Below, in pieces: positions 56,701 through 64,000 of a stretch of 64,000 nt of DNA; position 1 is the first letter of the stretch, and every line of letters starts with the position of its first letter. This DNA is from Siphonodentalium dalli. Its lineage: Eukaryota; Mollusca; Scaphopoda; Gadilida; Siphonodentaliidae. The stretch is taken from the NCBI GenBank assembly GCA_032622095.1, contig CP136068.1:4007314-4071313 (forward strand). Reading direction: 5' to 3'. A program made the translations under genes and the position numbers. The notes under the pieces were generated by a model, which did no database searches, had not been told where the DNA came from, and saw only the letters and a list, made by a program, of their open reading frames with translations.

Positions 56701-59700
56701 TGTACCATTATACTCTGACTAAGTTTGTGCCATTCTACTCTGGCTAAGTTTGTGCCATTCTACTCTGGCTAAGTTTGTGCCATTCTACTCTGGCTAAGTT
56801 TGCACCATTCTACTCTGGCTAAGTTTGTACCATTCTACTCTGGCTAAGTTTGTGCCATTCTACTCTGGCTAAGTTTGTGCCATTCTACTCTGGCAAAGTT
56901 TGTGCCATTATACTCTGGCTAAGTTTGTGCCATTCTACTCTGGCTAAGTTTGTACCATTCTACTCTGGCTAAGTTTGTGCCATTATACTCTGGCTAAGTT
57001 TGTACCATTCTACTCTGGCTAAGTTTGTACCATTCTACTCTGACTAAGTTTGTGCCATTCTACTCTGGCTAAGTTTGTGCCATTCTACTCTGGCTAAGTT
57101 TGTACCATTCTACTCTGGCTAAGTTTGTGCCATTCTACTCTGGCTAAGTTTGTACCATTCTACTCTGGCTAAGTTTGTGCCATTCTACTCTGGCTAAGTT
57201 TGTACCATTCTACTCTGACTAAGTTTGTGCCATTCTACTCTGGCTAAGTTAGTGCCATTCTACTCTGGCTAAGTTTGTACCATTCTACTCTGGCTAAGTT
57301 TGTACCATTCTACTCTGACTAAGTTTGTACCATTCTACTCTGGCTAAGTTTGTACCATTCTACTCTGGCTAAGTTTGTGCCATTCTACTCTGGCTAAGTT
57401 TGTACCATTCTACTCTGACTAAGTTTGTACCATTCTACTCTGGCTAAGTTTGTGCCATTCTACTCTGGCTAAGTTTGTGCCATTCTACTCTGGCTAAGTT
57501 TGTGCCATTCTACTCTGGCTAAGTTTGTGCCATTCTACTCTGGCTAAGTTTGTGCCATTCTACTCTGGCTAAGTTTGTACCATTCTACTCTGGCTAAGTT
57601 TGTGCCATTCTACTCTGGCTAAGTTTGTGCCATTCTACTCTGGCTAAGTTTGTGCCATTCTACTCTGGCTAAGTTTGTACCATTCTACTCGGGCTAAGTT
57701 TGTACCATTCTACTCTGACTAAGTTTGTGCCATTCTACTCTGGCTAAGTTTGTGCCATTCTACTCTGGCTAAGTTTGTACCATTCTACTCTGGCTAAGTT
57801 TGTACCATTCTACTCTGACTAAGTTTGTACCATTCTACTCTGACTAAGTTCGTGCCATTCTACTCTGACTAAGTTTGTGCCATTCTACTCTGGCTAAGTT
57901 TGGGTCATTCTAGTGTGAAAGGTACTGGGGTTCGTATACCCTGTCTGCTCGACCAGCCGCCATTCTACTCTGGCTAAGTTTGTACCATTATACTCTGGCT
58001 AAGTTTGTACCATTCTACTCTGGCTAAGTTTGTGCCATTCTACTCTGGCTAAGTTTGTGCCATTCTACTCTGGCTAAGTTTGTACCATTCTACTCTGACT
58101 AAGTTTGTGCCATTCTACTCTGGCTAAGTTTGTGCCATTCTACTCTGGCTAAGTTTGTGCCATTCTACTCTGACTAAGTTTGTACCATTCTACTCTGGCT
58201 AAGTTTGTACCATTCTACTCTGGCTAAGTTTGTGCCATTCTACTCTGACTAAGTTTGTGCCATTCTACTCTGGCTAAGTTTGTGCCATTATACTCTGGCT
58301 AAGTTTGTGCCATTCTACTCTGGCTAAGTTTGTACCATTCTACTCTGGCTAAGTTTGTGCCATTCTACTCTGGCTAAGTTTGTACCATTCTACTCTGACT
58401 AAGTTTGTGCCATTCTACTCTGGCTAAGTTTGTGCCATTCTACTCTGGCTAAGTTTGTACCATTCTACTCTGGCTAAGTTTGTACCATTCTACTCTGACT
58501 AAGTTTGTACCATTCTACTCTGGCTAAGTTTGTACCATTCTACTCTGGCTAATTTTGTGCCATTCTACTCTGGCTAAGTTTGTACCATTCTACTCTGACT
58601 AAGTTTGTACCATTCTACTCTGGCTAAGTTTGTGCCATTCTACTCTGGCTAAGTTTGTGCCATTCTACTCTGGCTAAGTTTGTGCCATTCTACTCTGGCT
58701 AAGTTTGTGCCATTCTACTCTGGCTAAGTTTGTGCCATTCTACTCTGGCTAAGTTTGTACCATTCTACTCTGGCTAAGTTTGTGCCATTCTACTCTGGCT
58801 AAGTTTGTGCCATTCTACTCTGGCTAAGTTTGTGCCATTCTACTCTGGCTAAGTTTGTACCATTCTACTCTGGCTAAGTTTGTACCATTCTACTCTGACT
58901 AAGTTTGTGCCATTCTACTCTGGCTAAGTTTGTGCCATTCTACTCTGGCTAAGTTTGTACCATTCTACTCTGGCTAAGTTTGTACCATTCTACTCTGACT
59001 AAGTTTGTACCATTCTACTCTGACTAAGTTCGTGCCATTCTACTCTGACTAAGTTTGTGCCATTCTACTCTGGCTAAGTTTGGGTCATTCTAGTGTGAAA
59101 GGTACTGGGGTTCGTATACCCTGTCTGCTCGACCAGCCACCATTCTACTCTGGCTAAGTTTGTACCATTATACTCTGGCTAAGTTTGTACCATTCTACTC
59201 TGGCTAAGTTTGTGCCATTCTACTCTGGCTAAGTTTGTGCCATTCTACTCTGGCTAAGTTTGTACCATTCTACTCTGACTAAGTTTGTGCCATTCTACTC
59301 TGGCTAAGTTTGTGCCATTCTACTCTGGCTAAGTTTGTGCCATTCTACTCTGACTAAGTTTGTACCATTCTACTCTGGCTAAGTTTGTACCATTCTACTC
59401 TGGCTAAGTTTGTGCCATTCTACTCTGACTAAGTTTGTGCCATTCTACTCTGGCTAAGTTTGTGCCATTCGACTCTGGCTAAGTTTGTGCCATTCTACTC
59501 TGGCTAAGTTTGTGCCATTATACTCTGACTAAGTTTGTGCCATTCTACTCTGGCTAAGTTTGTGTCATTCTAGTGTGAAAGGTACTGGGGTTCGTATACC
59601 CTGTCTGCTCGACCAGCCGCCATTCTACTCTGGCTAAGTTTGTACCATTCTACTCTGGCTAAGTTTGTACCATTCTACTCTGGCTAAGTTTGCACCATTC

Positions 59701-62700
59701 TACTCTGGCTAAGTTTGTGCCATTCTACTCTGGTTAAGTTTGTGCCATTATACTCTGACTAAGTTTGTGCCATTATACTCTGACTAAGTTTGTGCCATTC
59801 TACTCTGGCTAAGTTTGTGCCATTCTACTCTGGCTAAGTTTGTACCATTCTACTCTGGCTAAGTTTGTACCATTCTACTCTGACTAAGTTTGTGCCATTC
59901 TACTCTGGCTAAGTTTGGGTCATTCTAGTGTGAAAGGTACTGGGGTTCGTATACCCTGTCTGCTCGACCAGCCGCCATTCTACTCTGGCTAAGTTTGTAC
60001 CATTCTACTCTGGCTAAGTTTGTACCATTCTACTCTGGCTAAGTTTGCACCATTCTACTCTGGCTAAGTTTGTGCCATTCTACTCTGGCTAAGTTTGTAC
60101 CATTCTACTCTGGCTAAGTTTGTACCATTCTACTCTGGCTAAGTTTGTGCCATTCTACTCTGGCTAAGTTTGTGCCATTCTACTCTGGCTAAGTTTGTGC
60201 CATTCTACTCTGGCTAAGTTTGTACCATTCTACTCTGGCTAAGTTTGTGCCATTCTACTCTGGCTAAGTTTGTGCCATTCTACTCTGACTAAGTTTGTGC
60301 CATTCTACTCTGGCTAAGTTTGTGCCATTCTACTCTGGCTAAGTTTGTGCCATTCTACTCTGGCTAAGTTTGTACCATTCTACTCTGGCTAAGTTTGTGC
60401 CATTCTACTCTGGCTAAGTTTGTACCATTCTACTCTGGCTAAGTTTGTACCATTCTACTCTGGCTAAGTTTGCACCATTCTACTCTGGCTAAGTTTGTAC
60501 CATTCTACTCTGACTAAGTTTGTGCCATTCTACTCTGACTAAGTTTGTACCATTCTACTCTGGCTAAGTTTGCACCATTCTACTCTGACTAAGTTTGTAC
60601 CATTCTACTCTGGCTAAGTTTGTACCATTCTACTCTGACTAAGTTTGTGCCATTCTACTCTGACTAAGTTTGTGCCATTATACTCTGGCTAAGTTTGTAC
60701 CATTCTACTCTGACTAAGTTTGTGCCATTCTACTCTGACTAAGTTTGTGCCATTCTACTCTGGCTAAGTTTGTGCCATTCTACTCTGGCTAAGTTTGTAC
60801 CATTCTACTCTGGCTAAGTTTGTGCCATTCTACTCTGGCTAAGTTTGTGCCATTCTACTCTGGCTAAGTTTGTGCCATTCTACTCTGGCTAAGTTTGTAC
60901 CATTCTACTCTGGCTAAGTTTGTACCATTCTACTCTGACTAAGTTTGTGCCATTCTACTCTGGCTAAGTTTGTGCCATTCTACTCTGGCTAAGTTTGTAC
61001 CATTCTACTCTGGCTAAGTTTGTACCATTCTACTCTGACTAAGTTTGTACCATTCTACTCTGACTAAGTTCGTGCCATTCTACTCTGACTAAGTTTGTGC
61101 CATTCTACTCTGGCTAAGTTTGGGTCATTCTAGTGTGAAAGGTACTGGGGTTCGTATACCCTGTCTGCTCGACCAGCCACCATTCTACTCTGGCTAAGTT
61201 TGTACCATTATACTCTGGCTAAGTTTGTACCATTCTACTCTGGCTAAGTTTGTGCCATTCTACTCTGGCTAAGTTTGTGCCATTCTACTCTGGCTAAGTT
61301 TGTACCATTCTACTCTGACTAAGTTTGTGCCATTCTACTCTGGCTAAGTTTGTGCCATTCTACTCTGGCTAAGTTTGTGCCATTCTACTCTGACTAAGTT
61401 TGTACCATTCTACTCTGGCTAAGTTTGTACCATTCTACTCTGGCTAAGTTTGTGCCATTCTACTCTGACTAAGTTTGTGCCATTCTACTCTGGCTAAGTT
61501 TGTGCCATTCGACTCTGGCTAAGTTTGTGCCATTCTACTCTGGCTAAGTTTGTGCCATTATACTCTGACTAAGTTTGTGCCATTATACTCTGACTAAGTT
61601 TGTGCCATTCTACTCTGGCTAAGTTTGTGCCATTCTACTCTGGCTAAGTTTGTACCATTCTACTCTGGCTAAGTTTGTACCATTCTACTCTGACTAAGTT
61701 TGTGCCATTCTACTCTGGCTAAGTTTGGGTCATTCTAGTGTGAAAGGTACTGGGGTTCGTATACCCTGTCTGCTCGACCAGCCGCCATTCTACTCTGGCT
61801 AAGTTTGTACCATTCTACTCTGGCTAAGTTTGTACCATTCTACTCTGGCTAAGTTTGCACCATTCTACTCTGGCTAAGTTTGTGCCATTCTACTCTGGTT
61901 AAGTTTGTGCCATTATACTCTGACTAAGTTTGTGCCATTATACTCTGACTAAGTTTGTGCCATTCTACTCTGGCTAAGTTTGTGCCATTCTACTCTGGCT
62001 AAGTTTGTACCATTCTACTCTGGCTAAGTTTGTACCATTCTACTCTGACTAAGTTTGTGCCATTCTACTCTGGCTAAGTTTGGGTCATTCTAGTGTGAAA
62101 GGTACTGGGGTTCGTATACCCTGTCTGCTCGACCAGCCGCCATTCTACTCTGGCTAAGTTTGTACCATTCTACTCTGGCTAAGTTTGTACCATTCTACTC
62201 TGGCTAAGTTTGCACCATTCTACTCTGGCTAAGTTTGTGCCATTCTACTCTGGCTAAGTTTGTACCATTCTACTCTGGCTAAGTTTGTACCATTCTACTC
62301 TGGCTAAGTTTGTGCCATTCTACTCTGGCTAAGTTTGTGCCATTCTACTCTGGCTAAGTTTGTGCCATTCTACTCTGGCTAAGTTTGTACCATTCTACTC
62401 TGGCTAAGTTTGTGCCATTCTACTCTGGCTAAGTTTGTGCCATTCTACTCTGACTAAGTTTGTGCCATTCTACTCTGGCTAAGTTTGTGCCATTCTACTC
62501 TGGCTAAGTTTGTGCCATTCTACTCTGGCTAAGTTTGTACCATTCTACTCTGGCTAAGTTTGTGCCATTCTACTCTGGCTAAGTTTGTACCATTCTACTC
62601 TGGCTAAGTTTGTACCATTCTACTCTGGCTAAGTTTGCACCATTCTACTCTGGCTAAGTTTGTACCATTCTACTCTGACTAAGTTTGTGCCATTCTACTC

Positions 62701-64000
62701 TGACTAAGTTTGTACCATTCTACTCTGGCTAAGTTTGCACCATTCTACTCTGACTAAGTTTGTACCATTCTACTCTGGCTAAGTTTGTACCATTCTACTC
62801 TGACTAAGTTTGTGCCATTCTACTCTGACTAAGTTTGTGCCATTATACTCTGGCTAAGTTTGTACCATTCTACTCTGACTAAGTTTGTGCCATTCTACTC
62901 TGACTAAGTTTGTGCCATTCTACTCTGGCTAAGTTTGTACCATTCTACTCTGACTAAGTTTGTGCCATTCTACTCTGACTAAGTTTGTGCCATTCTACTC
63001 TGGCTAAGTTTGTGCCATTCTACTCTGGCTAAGTTTGTACCATTCTACTCTGGCTAAGTTTGTACCATTCTACTCTGACTAAGTTTGTGCCATTCTACTC
63101 TGGCTAAGTTTGTGCCATTCTACTCTGACTAAGTTTGTGCCATTCTACTCTGGCTAAGTTTGTGCCATTCTACTCTGACTAAGTTTGTGCCATTCTACTC
63201 TGGCTAAGTTTGTACCATTCTACTCTGGCTAAGTTTGCACCATTCTACTCTGGCTAAGTTTGTACCATTCTACTCTGACTAAGTTTGTGCCATTCTACTC
63301 TGACTAAGTTTGTACCATTCTACTCTGGCTAAGTTTGCACCATTCTACTCTGACTAAGTTTGTACCATTCTACTCTGGCTAAGTTTGTGCCATTCTACTC
63401 TGACTAAGTTTGTGCCATTCTACTCTGGCTAAGTTTGTGCCATTCTACTCTGACTAAGTTTGTGCGATTCTACTCTGACTAAGTTTGTGCCATTCTACTC
63501 TGGCTAAGTTTGTGCCATTCTACTCTGACTAAGTTTGTGCCATTCTACTCTGACTAAGTTTGTGCCATTCTACTCTGACTAAGTTTGTGCCATTCTACTC
63601 TGGCTAAGTTTGTGCCATTCTACTCTGACTAAGTTTGTGCCATTCTACTCTGACTAAGTTTGTGCCATTCTACTCTGGCTAAGTTTGTACCATTCTACTC
63701 TGGCTAAGTTTGTACCATTCTACTCTGACTAAGTTTGTGCCATTCTACTCTGACTAAGTTTGTGCCATTCTACTCTGACTAAGTTTGTGCCATTCTACTC
63801 TGGCTAAGTTTGTGCCATTCTACTCTGGCTAAGTTTGTACCATTCTACTCTGGCTAAGTTTGTACCATTCTACTCTGGCTAAGTTTGTGCCATTCTACTC
63901 TGGCTAAGTTTGTACCATTCTACTCTGACTAAGTTTGTACCATTCTACTCTGGCTAAGTTTGTGCCATTCTACTCTGGCTAAGTTTGTACCATTCTACTC
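44791..64000. repeat. 25-bp satellite array with interspersed spacers, running off the window
   Basis: About 730 monomers of exactly 25 bp. Nearly all variation is at two purine sites, in GTTTGTRCC and in CTCTGRCT. Rare variants (ATTATACTC, GTTCGTGCC, ATTCGACTC, AATTTTGTG, AAGATTGTG) mark particular copies. A spacer beginning TTTGGGTCATTCTAGTGTG occurs 18 times. There are almost no indels outside the spacers. No transcript, gene or mobile element is apparent. It may be an intronic array of HACL1 or a wider heterochromatic block. Confidence 0.97.
45397..45456. repeat. Spacer unit of the 25-bp satellite (first of 18)
   Basis: GGGTCATTCTAGTGTGAAAG, then GGGGTTCGTATACCCTG, TCTGCTCGACCAGCCGCC and back to the monomer. 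Others start near 47377, 48557, 49162, 49517, 51522, 51902, 53982, 54362, 56117, 56497, 57902, 59082, 59562, 59917, 61122, 61727 and 62082. Those at 51902, 54362 and 56497 read GTACACC in place of GTATACC, and the one at 59562 begins GTGTC. Confidence 0.95.

Noticed and set aside
44791-64000. CRISPR-like array of repeat and spacer
   Set aside because: The short units are the variable majority and the spacer is constant, the reverse of a CRISPR; the host is a eukaryote and no cas gene exists.

Overview
This is a repeat-dominated window of animal nuclear DNA. Split exons with GT/AG junctions, an AT-rich background, an endonuclease-encoding non-LTR retrotransposon, many non-autonomous DNA elements and abundant tandem arrays all point to a metazoan. 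The roughly 155-165 bp tandem units inside an inverted element, together with several TTAA-flanked MITEs, recall bivalve and other mollusc genomes. That placement is an inference from style, not from a search. Nothing looks bacterial, and most short open frames are chance frames inside repeats.

The one well-supported host gene is on the minus strand between 41245 and 19675. Eight exons with correct splice sites and fully compatible phases encode about 303 residues of a peroxisomal-type 2-hydroxyacyl-CoA lyase (HACL1), a thiamine-pyrophosphate enzyme. They cover the middle domain and nearly all of the TPP-binding domain. The 5' exons are not found up to the window edge, and neither is the last short exon. 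A single exon of NAXD (NAD(P)H-hydrate dehydratase) lies on the plus strand at 42043-42163, isolated and bracketed by direct repeats of about 85 bp.

Layout: 1-290 is a 121-bp tandem repeat. 294-4198 is a large inverted element built from 155/164-bp units. 4690-5965 is a 27-bp minisatellite. 6000-10050 holds scattered 130-bp repeats and foldback elements. 11170-13045 is a 112-bp satellite, 14860-15185 a 24-bp minisatellite and 16681-17950 a 98-bp satellite. 18190-18984 holds nested MITEs. 19675-41245 is HACL1, whose introns carry MITEs, several tandem arrays, a second stretch of the 160-bp element (27290-35458) and, inside that, a nearly complete LINE (about 29866-35328). 42347-43946 is a 51-bp minisatellite. 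From 44791 to the window end runs a 25-bp satellite of more than 19 kb with three levels of organisation.

The most interesting signals are: (i) the 25-bp satellite, whose monomers differ mainly at two purine positions and which is punctuated 18 times by one conserved phase-keeping spacer, with kilobase super-blocks in the order A-B-B-B-A-A; (ii) short tandem duplications at or next to HACL1 exon ends, copying exon tail plus splice donor at three exons, with arrays starting at a junction at others; and (iii) the lone antisense NAXD exon between direct repeats.
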